Assembly (NCBI RefSeq): GCF_014192745.1
Contig: NZ_JACHYJ010000003.1
Coordinates: forward strand, 248,001 to 312,000
Source: Luteimonas sp. RC10
GTDB taxonomy: Bacteria > Pseudomonadota > Gammaproteobacteria > Xanthomonadales > Xanthomonadaceae
Direction of reading: 5' to 3'
Length of the DNA: 64,000 bases
The notes under the pieces: model-generated
What the model was told of the DNA's origin: nothing
What the model saw: the letters and a program-made list of their open reading frames with translations, nothing else
The model's database searches: none
Part shown: positions 35,993 through 45,115 of the stretch, piece by piece
Numbering within the stretch: position 1 is the stretch's first letter
Layout: each line of letters begins with the position of its first letter
Position numbers and translations under genes: made by a program

Positions 35993-37267
35993 TTAACCCG
36001 GGCCCTGCAACCGCGCGAGCGCGGCCGCAGCGGTATGGAACGAGCCGAACACCAGGACCCGATCGCCCGGCCGCGCCTGCGCCAGCACCGCCGCCAGCGC
36101 GCCGCCCACATCGGCAGCCACCGTGGCGTGCTCGGCGGCGGTGCCTGCCAGCCGCGCACGCAGCGCCTCGGCCGATTGGCTGCGCGCACCGGCGTCGGCA
36201 AGCCCTGCCAGCCACCAGCCGTCGACCGCGGGCGCCAGCGCCGCGACGACGCCGGTCGCATCCTTGTCGGCCAGTGCGGCATAGACCGCCCACGTCCGGC
36301 CTTCGACGGGCGCGCCGCCCAGCCACTGCGCCAGCGCCTGGGCGGCCTGCGGGTTGTGCGCGACATCGACGACGAGCTCGACCCCAGCCTGCTCGAACCG
36401 TTGCAAGCGCGCGGCGATGTGCGCATCGGCGATCCCCGCCGCGAGCGCGGCATCGGGCACGTCAGCGTCGAGCGCGCGCAGGGCCGCCACCGCGACGGCA
36501 GCGTTGCGCAGTTGCACGGGCGCGGCCAGCGCCGGCAACGGCAGGTCGATTTCATAGCCGACCTCGCGCCAGGTCCAGCGCCCTTCGCTCGCAGGCGCGA
36601 ACAGGAAATCGCTGCCGGCGCGGATCGCGACCGCGCCGATCCGGTAGGCATGCCGCAGTACGCTCGCCGGCGGGTCGTCATCGCCGAGCACCAGGGGCCG
36701 CCAAGGGCGCGCGATGCCGGCCTTCTCCAGGCCGATCGCCTCGCGGTCGTGACCCAGCCAGTCCTGATGATCGAGATCGACCGTGGTGACGACCGCAACA
36801 TCGGCATCGACCAGGTTGACCGCATCCAAGCGACCGCCGAGCCCGACTTCGAGGATCGCCAGGTCCAGCTTCGCGCGCGCGAACAGCCACAGTGCGGCCA
36901 GCGTGCCGGTCTCGAAGTAGGTCAGCGGCGTGTCGCCGCGCACCGCCTCGATCGCCTCGAACGCCGCCACCAGCGCGGCATCGTCGGCATCGGTGCCGTC
37001 GATGCGCACGCGCTCGTTGTAGGCCAGCAGGTGCGGCGAGGTGTAGGCGCCCACGCGCCAACCGGCCGCGCGTGCCGCGGCCTCGATCAAGGCGACCGTC
37101 GAGCCCTTGCCGTTGGTCCCGGCCACGGTGATGACGTGCGTGGCCGGTCGACCGCAGTCGAGTCGCGCATGGACCGCGGCGACGCGCTCCAGCCCCAGTT
37201 CCACCTCGACCGGATGCCGCGCTTCCAGGCGCGCCAGCCAGTCGGCGAGCGATGCGGATGCGGTCAT
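35993..37267 (-). CDS. folC: Dihydrofolate synthase/folylpolyglutamate synthase FolC
   Basis: A 424-aa Mur-ligase-fold enzyme that adds glutamate to dihydropteroate and to folates. Motifs: ATP-binding VAGTNGKGSTVALIE, YTSPHLLAYNERVRID, TYFETGTLAALWLF, and VVDVAHNPQAAQAL in the C-terminal domain. Its ATG overlaps the stop of the upstream histidine phosphatase (ATGA). It is followed by the SPOR gene after 57 bp, the conserved folC-dedD order. Confidence 0.96.
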   Translation of the reverse strand: MTASASLADWLARLEARHPVEVELGLERVAAVHARLDCGRPATHVITVAGTNGKGSTVALIEAAARAAGWRVGAYTSPHLLAYNERVRIDGTDADDAALVAAFEAIEAVRGDTPLTYFETGTLAALWLFARAKLDLAILEVGLGGRLDAVNLVDADVAVVTTVDLDHQDWLGHDREAIGLEKAGIARPWRPLVLGDDDPPASVLRHAYRIGAVAIRAGSDFLFAPASEGRWTWREVGYEIDLPLPALAAPVQLRNAAVAVAALRALDADVPDAALAAGIADAHIAARLQRFEQAGVELVVDVAHNPQAAQALAQWLGGAPVEGRTWAVYAALADKDATGVVAALAPAVDGWWLAGLADAGARSQSAEALRARLAGTAAEHATVAADVGGALAAVLAQARPGDRVLVFGSFHTAAAALARLQGPG

Positions 37268-37908
37268 AGCGCGCGGTGGACCGCCTCGCCGAAGAACGCG
37301 GTGTGGTGCGCGCAATCGTTCAGACGGACCACGTCGAGACGATCGACATCGGGCCCTTCGAGCAGATTGAGCGTGGTCGGCGCCTGGCGGAAGGTCCACA
37401 GCCGCGCGAGCGGCAGGCCGAGCACGCGGCACAGGATCACCCGGTTGACCGCGTCATGCGCGACGATCAGGGCGGTGTCGTCCGGGCCCAGGCCTGCGAG
37501 CGCGCGTGCGAACGCCGGCCACGCACGATCGAGCACCTGCTGCAGCGATTCGCCGCCCGGCATCTGCACCGTGTCGGGCGCGTCGCGCCACGCTGCCAGA
37601 CGCTCGGGGTCGCGCTCGCCGATCTCGGCCGCGAGCAAGCCCTCCCAGGTGCCGTGCGCGATCTCGGCCAGGCCGGGATCGGTGGTCAGCAGGGAGGCGC
37701 GATCCACGCCCAGGGCCAGACGCGCGGTGCGGTTGGCCCGCGACAGCGGCGAGCTGACCGCCCGGTCGATGCGGACATCCGCCAGCCGCGCACCGAGCAA
37801 GGTCGCCTGGCGCTCGCCGACCGGCGAGAGCGGGATATCTTCCTGCCCCTGGTAGCGGCCTTCGGCGTTCCACGGCGTTTCGCCATGGCGGGCAAGCAGG
37901 ATTCTCAT
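37264..37908 (-). CDS. Histidine phosphatase family protein (phosphoglycerate-mutase-like)
   Basis: A 214-aa branch-1 histidine phosphatase. The catalytic RHGETPWNAEGRYQG starts at residue 7, with the phosphate pocket residues SSPLSRANRTA, the acid in IAHGTWEGL, and the second His in LIVAHDAVNR. Substrates of the family vary widely (GpmB, CobC, PhoE types) and cannot be assigned. The stop overlaps folC by ATGA. A link to folate or cofactor metabolism is only suggested by this coupling. Confidence 0.87.
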   Translation of the reverse strand: MRILLARHGETPWNAEGRYQGQEDIPLSPVGERQATLLGARLADVRIDRAVSSPLSRANRTARLALGVDRASLLTTDPGLAEIAHGTWEGLLAAEIGERDPERLAAWRDAPDTVQMPGGESLQQVLDRAWPAFARALAGLGPDDTALIVAHDAVNRVILCRVLGLPLARLWTFRQAPTTLNLLEGPDVDRLDVVRLNDCAHHTAFFGEAVHRAL

Positions 37909-38047
37909 GCGCGGTCCTCGACAATGCGGCGCGCCTGCACGGCTGGGCGCGGCGCGACAGTCTACCCGCCGAGGCGGGCACCACGCGCACGCCCGGCACT
38001 CGGAATGCGCAGGCGATCGTGCCGCAACCCGCGGCGACGCGCAGCGC

Positions 38048-38656
38048 TCAGCCCCGTCTTCCGAGCAGCATGACCAAGCCGAACAGACCGCCCAGGCCAC
38101 CGGTGAAGGCGAGCGCGGCGCTCGGTTCGCGCAACCGCAACGCCATCACCACGCAGGTGATCCCGAGCGCCAGGATCAGCACCCCCACCAGCCGCCCCCG
38201 CGCGCCGCCATAGAAATGCGTGCGCACGGCCGCGCGTTCGACCACGGGGCGGCGCGCCTGCCAGGCCCCGAACGCGGCCTGGAACTCCCCGAGCAGGCGA
38301 TCCCGTCCTGGCCCGTCGAGCGCGCTCACCAGGACGGTGGGCGCGCCGCGTCGGACCAGCTTCAGGTAGTCGTCCGTGCCCCACTGGGCAATGTCGGCGA
38401 AACGCACGGCCGCGCGGCGCGCAAAGACGAGGCCGTCCGACTCGATCCGCACGTCGTCGCGGGTGGGAAAGCCCAGAAAGGCGACCAGCGGCGGCACAAC
38501 GAGCGCGACGACCGCCACCCCGATCGCCAACAGCGGCTGGTTCAACCCGAACACGATGCCGACGAAGGCCGTCGATGCCAGCACGAAGCCCAGCGGGGTC
38601 GACCACTGGTGCCAGCGGGTGAAGGCTTTGATGGGAATGGTCGAAGACGAGCGCAT
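38048..38656 (-). CDS. Hypothetical membrane protein (202 aa)
   Basis: No named family recognised. Two membrane segments near the N-terminus (residues about 20-60) and two at the C-terminus (about 150-200) flank a soluble, PH-like stretch (DDVRIESDGLVFARRAAVRFADIAQW). An AAGG ribosome-binding site precedes the ATG; a GTG one codon upstream is possible. It lies between the S46 peptidase and the histidine phosphatase genes on the same strand, but the gaps (125 and 139 bp) leave operon membership open. Confidence 0.75.
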   Translation of the reverse strand: MRSSSTIPIKAFTRWHQWSTPLGFVLASTAFVGIVFGLNQPLLAIGVAVVALVVPPLVAFLGFPTRDDVRIESDGLVFARRAAVRFADIAQWGTDDYLKLVRRGAPTVLVSALDGPGRDRLLGEFQAAFGAWQARRPVVERAAVRTHFYGGARGRLVGVLILALGITCVVMALRLREPSAALAFTGGLGGLFGLVMLLGRRG

Positions 38657-38781
38657 CACTCGTTGCCTTGATCTTCCGTGCTATCGCGCGGCCGCCGGTC
38701 GCGCGCTGCGCACGCGCCATCGTCCCAGGCCGGACCGCCGACGCAGTCGGCCGGTCGGCCGCCTGGAGAGCCTTCGCGTCT

Positions 38782-40944
38782 TCAGCGCGCGGCGCCCATT
38801 TCCCGAAGCAGCCGCGGCGCCGGATCGACCTCCTGCATCACCCAGCGGATGTAGCGCTGGTCGACCGAGATCGTGCGCGTCATCGTCGGGTCGAACACCC
38901 AGTTCGACACCACCGCGTCCCAGGTCATGTCGAACAGCAGCCCGGTCAGCCGGCCGTCGGCATCGAGGACGGGCGAGCCGGAATTGCCGCCGGTCACGTC
39001 GAGATCGGCCAGGAAATTCACCGGCACCGAGCGCAGGCGCCGGTCGGCCAGACCGCCGTGGCGGCCGGCGGCGATCGCGTCGAGCTGCGCCCTGGGCGCA
39101 TCGAACGGCTCGGTCCCCGTCGCCTTGGCCGGAATCTCCTCGAGGCGGGTGAACGGGGTCTGCGTACGGCCTGCGCGGTCGGTGTAGCCGACGACGTTGC
39201 CGAAGGTGATGCGCAGCGAGGAGTTGGCGTCCGGATAGACCGCCTCGCCGCGACTGGCGCGATAGTCGGCAACCGCCTGCAGGACGGTCGGCTGCAGCAC
39301 CAGCAGGTCGCCGGCGCGCGCCTTGGCCTCCTGTTCGATCCGCACGAGCTCCGGGACCACCCCGGCCGCGTACTGCAGCGCGGGATCGTTGCTGCGCAGG
39401 AATGCATGGCGGTCGGCGGCAAACCACTTCAGGCGCTCCTCGCTGTCGCCCAGGCGGCTGCGCTCGAGCCGATCGAGCGCGCGCTCGATCGCCGCCGCGT
39501 CGCGGCCGCCCAGGAACTGGTCGATCGCTGCGACTCGCTGGCCTGCCGGCAACTGCACGTATTGCTGCAGGGCGTAGCGGGTCAGCGCGCGGTCCATCGC
39601 CGGCACATAGCGCCGGTCCATCTGTCGCAGGCTGCCCTCGATCACCGGCAGATCGCGCTGCTGGTACCCCTGCTCGCGCATCGCGTCGGGCCGTTCCTTC
39701 TCGATCGCCAGCCGGTACAGGCGCACCGCGGTCGACAGCACGCCGCTGTTGTCGAGCAACGACAGCACCAGGTCGCGCTCACGCGTGGCCTGCGCCTGGG
39801 CCTCGAGCGCGGCGATGCGCGCCTGCGCCTCGAGCGCCGGCCGCCCTGCCTCGCCGAGGCTCTGCAGCCAGGCCTGGACGGCGGCCGCTTCCTCCTGCTT
39901 GCGGGCAAGCGCGCCGATGCGCTCGAAGCCCTGCAACTGGCCCTCGTAGTTCTTCAGCGTGTTCTGCCAACCGCGCACCGCGCTGGCATAGCGCACCTCG
40001 ATCTCGGGGTCCTGCTTGCCCTGCGCTTCGACCAAATCGATCAGCGCACGGTAATGGCGGCTGACCTGCGGATAGCGCCAGGCGACGGTCTCGGCGAACT
40101 CGCCGGCCGATGCATATCGGCTGGTGCGCCCCGGATAGCCGGCCACCATCACGAAATCGCCCTCGCGCAGCGACTTGTCGGCCAGGCGCAGGAAACGCCG
40201 CGGGGTGTACGGCACGTTGTCGGGCGCGTACTCGGCCGGGCGCCCGTCGCGACCGACGTAGGCGCGGTAGAACGCGAAGTCGCCGGTATGGCGCGGCCAC
40301 ATCCAGTTGTCGACATCGCCGCCAAAGCTGCCGATGCCGCCGGCCGGCGCGTAGACCAGCCGCACGTCGCGGATTTCCAGATTGCGGAACAACCGGTAAC
40401 TGTTGCCGCCCAGAAAGCTGTAGAGCCGGCAGCGGTAGCCGGGCTCGGCCTCGCAGCGCGCAACCAGCGACTTCTCGATCGCATCCAACGCCGTGGTCCG
40501 ACCCAGCCCGTCGGCGGCTGCATCAATCGCCGCCCGCACCTCGGCGGTGACGTCCTGGATGCTGTCGAGCGCGTAGATGCGGGCGTTGGGGCCGGCCGAG
40601 ATCTCGTCGCCCAGCGCTGCGGCGTTGAAGCCGTCGCGCATCAGGTTCTTCTCGGGCGTGGAATTGAGCTGGATCGCGCCGTAGGCGCAGTGGTGATTGG
40701 TGATCGCCAACCCCTGCGGTGAAACGAAACTGGCCGTGCAGCCGCCCAGCGACACCACCGCGCCCAGCGGGTCGCCGGTCAGGTCCGCCAGTCGGTTGGC
40801 ATCGAGTCGCAGACCCGCCTTGCGCAGCGCCGGCGAGATCTCGGGCAGTTGTTGCGGGACCCACATCCCCTCTCCGGCGACGGACGAGTGACTGCAGCTG
40901 AGGAAGACGCCCAGCAGCGTCGCGGCCAGAAGCGGATGGCGCAT
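38782..40944 (-). CDS. S46 family dipeptidyl-peptidase (DPP7/DPP11-like), exported
   Basis: A 720-aa exported serine peptidase (signal peptide ending ...SHSSVAG). The chymotrypsin-like triad is visible: His in AITNHHCAYGAIQ, Asp in GGDVDNWMWPRHTGDFAF, Ser in VTGGNSGSPVLDADG. The helical cap between them is full length. It removes N-terminal dipeptides from peptides in the periplasm, supporting growth on protein. The S1 residue after FD (Gly in DPP7, Arg in DPP11) is Met here (LLFDMTWDAV), so the side-chain preference may differ. Monocistronic. Confidence 0.92.
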   Translation of the reverse strand: MRHPLLAATLLGVFLSCSHSSVAGEGMWVPQQLPEISPALRKAGLRLDANRLADLTGDPLGAVVSLGGCTASFVSPQGLAITNHHCAYGAIQLNSTPEKNLMRDGFNAAALGDEISAGPNARIYALDSIQDVTAEVRAAIDAAADGLGRTTALDAIEKSLVARCEAEPGYRCRLYSFLGGNSYRLFRNLEIRDVRLVYAPAGGIGSFGGDVDNWMWPRHTGDFAFYRAYVGRDGRPAEYAPDNVPYTPRRFLRLADKSLREGDFVMVAGYPGRTSRYASAGEFAETVAWRYPQVSRHYRALIDLVEAQGKQDPEIEVRYASAVRGWQNTLKNYEGQLQGFERIGALARKQEEAAAVQAWLQSLGEAGRPALEAQARIAALEAQAQATRERDLVLSLLDNSGVLSTAVRLYRLAIEKERPDAMREQGYQQRDLPVIEGSLRQMDRRYVPAMDRALTRYALQQYVQLPAGQRVAAIDQFLGGRDAAAIERALDRLERSRLGDSEERLKWFAADRHAFLRSNDPALQYAAGVVPELVRIEQEAKARAGDLLVLQPTVLQAVADYRASRGEAVYPDANSSLRITFGNVVGYTDRAGRTQTPFTRLEEIPAKATGTEPFDAPRAQLDAIAAGRHGGLADRRLRSVPVNFLADLDVTGGNSGSPVLDADGRLTGLLFDMTWDAVVSNWVFDPTMTRTISVDQRYIRWVMQEVDPAPRLLREMGAAR

Positions 40945-41083
40945 GGTGGTCCTGTCGGTCGTTTCGGGGCGCCAAGTCTAGAACGTGGCGCCGCCGCGGG
41001 GCCAACCCCTGGCCCCGGCCGCCGGCTCCGATGGCGCCCCCGGCGACGATGCGGTGCAGCAGGGGCGGTCATCATCCGGCCCG

Positions 41084-41089
41084 TATAAT
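41084..41089 (+). promoter_or_regulatory. -10 element TATAAT for tdh
   Basis: A perfect TATAAT lies about 33 nt before the tdh start, giving a leader of roughly 25-30 nt with an AGCAGG ribosome-binding site. No clear -35 hexamer is visible. Confidence 0.45.
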
Positions 41090-41122
41090 CGCGGCTCTTT
41101 TCTGCCAGCAGGCACGACGACG

Positions 41123-42157
41123 ATGACCCGGACGATGAAGGCGCTGGTCAAGCGCGAAGCCACCAAAGGCATCTGGATGGAAGAGGTGCCGGTGCCAGCC
41201 CCGGGCCCGAACGACGTGCTCATCAAACTCGAGAAGACCGCAATCTGCGGCACCGACCTGCACATCTACCTGTGGGACGAGTGGAGCCAGCGCACCATCA
41301 AGCCCGGCCTGGTCATCGGCCACGAGTTCGTGGGCCGCATTGTCGAACTGGGGTCGGCGGTGACCGGCTACACGGTCGGCCAGCGCGTGTCGGCCGAGGG
41401 CCACCTGGTGTGCGGCCACTGCCGCAACTGCCGCGCCGGCAAGCCGCACCTGTGCCCGAACACCGTCGGCATCGGCGTGACCCGCGATGGCGCGTTCGCC
41501 GAGTACATCGCGATGCCGGCCACCAACCTGTGGCCGATCCCCGACCAGATCCCGTCCGAGCTGGCGGCATTCTTCGACCCCTACGGCAACGCCGCGCATT
41601 GCGCGCTGGAGTTCGACGTCGTCGGCGAGGACGTGCTGATCACTGGCGCCGGCCCGATAGGCGTGATGGCCGCGGGCATCTGCAAACACATCGGCGCGCG
41701 CAACGTCGTGGTCACCGACGTCAACGACTACCGCCTGAAGCTGGCCGCCGACATGGGCGCCACGCGCGTGGTGAACGTCAGCAACACCTCGCTCAAGGAT
41801 GTCATGGCCGACCTGCACATGGAGGGCTTCGACGTCGGCCTGGAGATGAGCGGCAACCCGCGCGCGTTCAACGACATGCTCGACTGCATGTACCACGGCG
41901 GCAAGGTCGCCCTGCTCGGCCTGCTGCCCAAGGGCGCGGGCATCGATTGGGACCGGATCATCTTCAAGGGCCTGACCGTCCAAGGCATCTACGGCCGGAA
42001 GATGTACGAGACCTGGTACAAGATGACCCAGTTGGTGCTGTCGGGCTTTCCGCTGGGCAAGGTGCTCAGCCACCAGTTGCCGGTCGATGAGTTCCAGAAG
42101 GGTTTCGACCTGATGGAATCGGGCAAGTCGGGCAAGGTCGTCCTCAACTGGACTTGA
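41123..42157 (+). CDS. tdh: L-threonine 3-dehydrogenase
   Basis: A zinc-dependent medium-chain dehydrogenase of 344 aa that oxidises threonine to 2-amino-3-ketobutyrate. The catalytic zinc ligands are in [10 protein letters not shown] and IGHEFVG, the structural zinc site is [15 protein letters not shown], and the NAD-binding turn is [13 protein letters not shown]. The E. coli protein starts at the Met four codons downstream (41135); the longer start is used because it has a better-placed ribosome-binding site. The product is used by Kbl, encoded next. Confidence 0.95.
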   Translation: MTRTMKALVKREATKGIWMEEVPVPAPGPNDVLIKLEKTAICGTDLHIYLWDEWSQRTIKPGLVIGHEFVGRIVELGSAVTGYTVGQRVSAEGHLVCGHCRNCRAGKPHLCPNTVGIGVTRDGAFAEYIAMPATNLWPIPDQIPSELAAFFDPYGNAAHCALEFDVVGEDVLITGAGPIGVMAAGICKHIGARNVVVTDVNDYRLKLAADMGATRVVNVSNTSLKDVMADLHMEGFDVGLEMSGNPRAFNDMLDCMYHGGKVALLGLLPKGAGIDWDRIIFKGLTVQGIYGRKMYETWYKMTQLVLSGFPLGKVLSHQLPVDEFQKGFDLMESGKSGKVVLNWT

Positions 42158-42265
42158 GAGCGGCGCCCCGCCCGCGGGCGGTCAATGGCCCCCACGCCTC
42201 GCCGGCCGTCCGGGCCGGCACGCGCGGCCAAGTAGAATGCGGCCTTCGCCTTCCGGAACGCCGCC

Positions 42266-43459
42266 ATGTCCACTACCCAGCGCTACGCCGACACCCTCGA
42301 CGAGATCCGTGACGCCGGCCTGTTCAAGTCCGAACGCGTGATCACCGGCCCGCAGTCGGCGCAGATCACGCTGGCCGACGGGCGCACGGTGCTGAACTTC
42401 TGCGCCAACAACTACCTGGGCCTGGCCGACCACCCGGAGATCATCGCCGCGGCCAAGGATGCGCTCGACACCCACGGCTTCGGCATGGCCTCGGTGCGCT
42501 TCATCTGCGGCACGCAGGACCTGCACAAACAACTCGAGAGGACCATCGCCGAGTTCTTCGGCAAGCAGGACACGATCCTCTATGCCGCCTGCTTCGATGC
42601 CAACGGCGGGCTGTTCGAGCCCCTGCTCGGCGAGGACGACGCGATCATCAGCGACGCGCTCAACCACGCCTCGATCATCGACGGCGTGCGGCTGTGCAAG
42701 GCCAAGCGCTACCGCTACGCCAACTGCGACATGGCCGACCTGGAGGCGCAGCTCAAGCAGGCGCGCGCCGACGGCGCGAAGACCATCCTGATCACCACCG
42801 ATGGCGTGTTCTCGATGGACGGCTTCATCGCGCCGCTCGACGAGATCACCGCCTTGGCGCAGAAGTACGACGCGCTGGTGCACATCGACGAATGCCATGC
42901 GACCGGCTTCCTCGGCGCCACCGGCCGCGGCTCGGCCGAGGTCAAGGGCGTACTGGAGAAGATCGACATCATCACCGGCACGCTCGGCAAGGCGATGGGC
43001 GGCGCGCTGGGCGGCTTTACGACCGCCAAGGCGGAGGTCATCGAACTGCTGCGCCAGCGCTCGCGTCCCTACCTGTTCTCCAACTCGCTGCCGCCGCACG
43101 TGGTCGCCGCCGGCATCAAGGCCTTCGAGATGCTGGACGCGGCCGGCGAACTGCGCGAACGCCTGGTGGAGAACACCCGCTATTTCCGCGAGCAGATGAC
43201 CGCGGCCGGTTTCGACCTGCGCCCCGGCACCCATCCGATCAGCCCGGTCATGCTCTACGACGCCAAGCTGGCGCAGCGCTTTGCAGAGCGCTTGCTCGAG
43301 GAAGGCATCTACGCGATCGGGTTCTTCTTCCCGGTAGTGCCCAAGGACCAGGCCCGGATCCGCACCCAGATCAGTGCCGCGCACACGCGTGCGCATCTGG
43401 ACCAGGCGATCGACGCGTTCACCCGCATCGGCCGCGAACTGGGCGTGTTGCCGGCCTGA
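42266..43459 (+). CDS. kbl: Glycine C-acetyltransferase (2-amino-3-ketobutyrate CoA ligase)
   Basis: A 397-aa PLP enzyme that splits 2-amino-3-ketobutyrate with CoA into glycine and acetyl-CoA. The PLP lysine sits in [13 protein letters not shown], the Asp/His PLP contacts in [13 protein letters not shown], and the N-terminal [15 protein letters not shown] is typical. Together with tdh 108 bp upstream it forms the threonine-to-glycine route. Gene order is tdh-kbl, opposite to E. coli. A TAGAAT -10-like element lies in the gap, so kbl may also have its own promoter. Confidence 0.97.
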   Translation: MSTTQRYADTLDEIRDAGLFKSERVITGPQSAQITLADGRTVLNFCANNYLGLADHPEIIAAAKDALDTHGFGMASVRFICGTQDLHKQLERTIAEFFGKQDTILYAACFDANGGLFEPLLGEDDAIISDALNHASIIDGVRLCKAKRYRYANCDMADLEAQLKQARADGAKTILITTDGVFSMDGFIAPLDEITALAQKYDALVHIDECHATGFLGATGRGSAEVKGVLEKIDIITGTLGKAMGGALGGFTTAKAEVIELLRQRSRPYLFSNSLPPHVVAAGIKAFEMLDAAGELRERLVENTRYFREQMTAAGFDLRPGTHPISPVMLYDAKLAQRFAERLLEEGIYAIGFFFPVVPKDQARIRTQISAAHTRAHLDQAIDAFTRIGRELGVLPA

Positions 43460-43490
43460 GCCGCGGCGCGCGTCTGGCGCCTCGCCGTCA

Positions 43491-44345
43491 CTAGACCGGC
43501 TTGACGGCCGCGGGCGCCGAGCGCGGCGCCAGACGTTCGACTTCGTGGGGCGCGAGTTCGCGCCACGCGCCCTTGGCCAGTTCGCCCAGGCCCACGCGCC
43601 CGATCGCGACACGCACCAGCCGCAGCACGCCGACCTCGTGCGCGGCCAGCAGCCGGCGGATCTGGCGGTTGCGGCCTTCGTCGAGCACGATCTCCAGCCA
43701 CGCGTTGCGCCCGCCCTCCCGCAGCATCCGCGCGGACGCGGCACGCAGATGCTGGCCGGCGTCTTCGATGCCGGCATGCAGGCCGGCCAGCAGCGCGGCG
43801 TTGGGCCGCGTATCGATCTGCACGTGATAGGTCTTGCTGGGGCCGCGCTCGGGGTCGGCGATCGCCGCCGCCCATGCCGGGTCGCTGGTGAACAGCAACA
43901 GGCCCTCGCTGGCCTTGTCGAGTCGGCCGACCGGCGCGATCCATCCCAGCCCGGCACCGTCGAAACACCGGTAGACGGTGTCGCGCCCGCGTTCGTCGTG
44001 GGCGGTCGTCACCAGACCCCGCGGCTTGTTGAGCATCAGATAGCGATGCGCCGTCGCCGCCATGGTCACGCCATCGACCACGATGCGTGCTTCGTCGAGC
44101 GCAACCGGATGTTCGGGATCGCGGATCACACGACCGGCCACACGCACGCGCCCCTCGCGCGCCCAACGCTCGGCTTCGCTGCGCGAGCACAGCCCGCGTT
44201 TGGACAGAATGCGCGCCACGCCATAGCGCGGCGCCGCCTGCGCTCGCGGCGCTCGGCTGCCACGGCTCGGTCCGTCGCTGCCAGAAGGACGAACGGCCCG
44301 CTTGCGCGGGCCGTCATCATCGACACGTCGGGGACGGTCGGTCAT
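43491..44345 (-). CDS. RsuA/RluB-E-F family rRNA pseudouridine synthase
   Basis: A 284-aa enzyme converting specific uridines of rRNA to pseudouridine. An N-terminal basic tail is followed by an S4 RNA-binding domain (RILSKRGLCSRSEAERW, about residues 43-95) and the catalytic domain with the nucleophilic Asp in PVGRLDKASEGLLLFTSD and LDEGRNRQIRRLL near the end. Which site it modifies (RluB, RluE, RluF or RsuA) is not resolved. The start overlaps the stop of the upstream gene (ATGA). Confidence 0.9.
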   Translation of the reverse strand: MTDRPRRVDDDGPRKRAVRPSGSDGPSRGSRAPRAQAAPRYGVARILSKRGLCSRSEAERWAREGRVRVAGRVIRDPEHPVALDEARIVVDGVTMAATAHRYLMLNKPRGLVTTAHDERGRDTVYRCFDGAGLGWIAPVGRLDKASEGLLLFTSDPAWAAAIADPERGPSKTYHVQIDTRPNAALLAGLHAGIEDAGQHLRAASARMLREGGRNAWLEIVLDEGRNRQIRRLLAAHEVGVLRLVRVAIGRVGLGELAKGAWRELAPHEVERLAPRSAPAAVKPV

Positions 44346-44821
44346 TCGCTCGGCGTCGCCGGCGTCGCGGCCGCTTCCACCGGTGCATTGGGATCGACGC
44401 GACGCCCGACGCTGTAGCCATTGGCCTTGAGCCAGGCGTCGAAATCGTCGGCGGTCATGCGCTTGCCGCCCTGGGTCATATTGAATCGATACGGCGTGTT
44501 GTCGAACTCGGTCTGCTTGACGTAGGCCGCCGGATCGCCCGGGCTGACAACGCCAGCAGCGGCTGCCGCCATGGCGACGTTCTGGCAGCGCGCGATCTCC
44601 ATGCGCAGCAGCACCTGGTCGACCGACTGCGCGTCGTCGTAGGCGCGCGAAAGCACAGCGGTGGTCCCGAGCCGATAGCTGGGCGCGGCCAGTTCCGGCG
44701 ACAGCGGCATTAGGGCCGTGGTCTGCAGCGGGCGCGCGGCGCGGGTGTCGAGATCGGCGCATTCTGCCGCGTGACCTGCGAGCGGAAGGGCCAACAGGGT
44801 CGTCAACACGATAGCGCGCAT
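44342..44821 (-). CDS. Exported hypothetical protein (159 aa)
   Basis: The signal peptide MRAIVLTTLLALPLAGHAA is followed by a mature start with one Cys (ECADL) and a second further in (RCQNV), possibly a disulfide pair. The mature part is helical and alanine-rich, ending in a Pro/Ala/Thr tail (PVEAAATPATPSE). I do not recognise the family. Its stop overlaps the pseudouridine synthase start, so both are on one message. A TTG two codons upstream is an unlikely alternative start. Confidence 0.78.
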   Translation of the reverse strand: MRAIVLTTLLALPLAGHAAECADLDTRAARPLQTTALMPLSPELAAPSYRLGTTAVLSRAYDDAQSVDQVLLRMEIARCQNVAMAAAAAGVVSPGDPAAYVKQTEFDNTPYRFNMTQGGKRMTADDFDAWLKANGYSVGRRVDPNAPVEAAATPATPSE

Positions 44822-45053
44822 GGGCAAAGGATCCCGGGAGTCGAATTGGCCTGAAGTGTATGCGCCAAGTTACCGTCCGACAAGGGAAATTTCTGGATCC
44901 GCCTATTCATGCATCGACGTCGCTGTTGGCCGGCTTCTTCACGTCATCCAAACCCCGGCCAGCAATCGTGTCCTCCACCCAGCTGGTGCACCTCATGCCT
45001 GGATGTCGATGCCACAATCGGAACGACCACACGCAAACATCGCTCTGCTCGCA

Positions 45054-45091
45054 AAACGCAAAAAAGAAGCCCGGCATCAGCCGGGCTTCTT
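45054..45091 (-). terminator. Rho-independent terminator of ompA
   Basis: aagaagcccggc and gccgggcttctt form a perfect 12-bp stem with a 4-nt loop, followed on the minus strand by six Ts. It lies 25 bp after the OmpA-family stop. This is the clearest Rho-independent terminator in the window. Confidence 0.9.
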
Positions 45092-45115
45092 CGTGTTGCT
45101 TCGCTGGCGCCAGAA

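Noticed and set aside
33263..37855. A 1530-codon open frame on the plus strand
   Set aside because: It runs antisense to purF, the SPOR gene, folC and the phosphatase gene. It is His/Arg/Asp-rich nonsense typical of a shadow frame in GC-rich DNA, and has no domain.
42168..42181. Perfect 14-bp palindrome ccgcccgcgggcgg between tdh and kbl as a terminator
   Set aside because: It has no loop and no following T run, and is readily explained by GC-rich composition; tdh and kbl are expected to be co-expressed.
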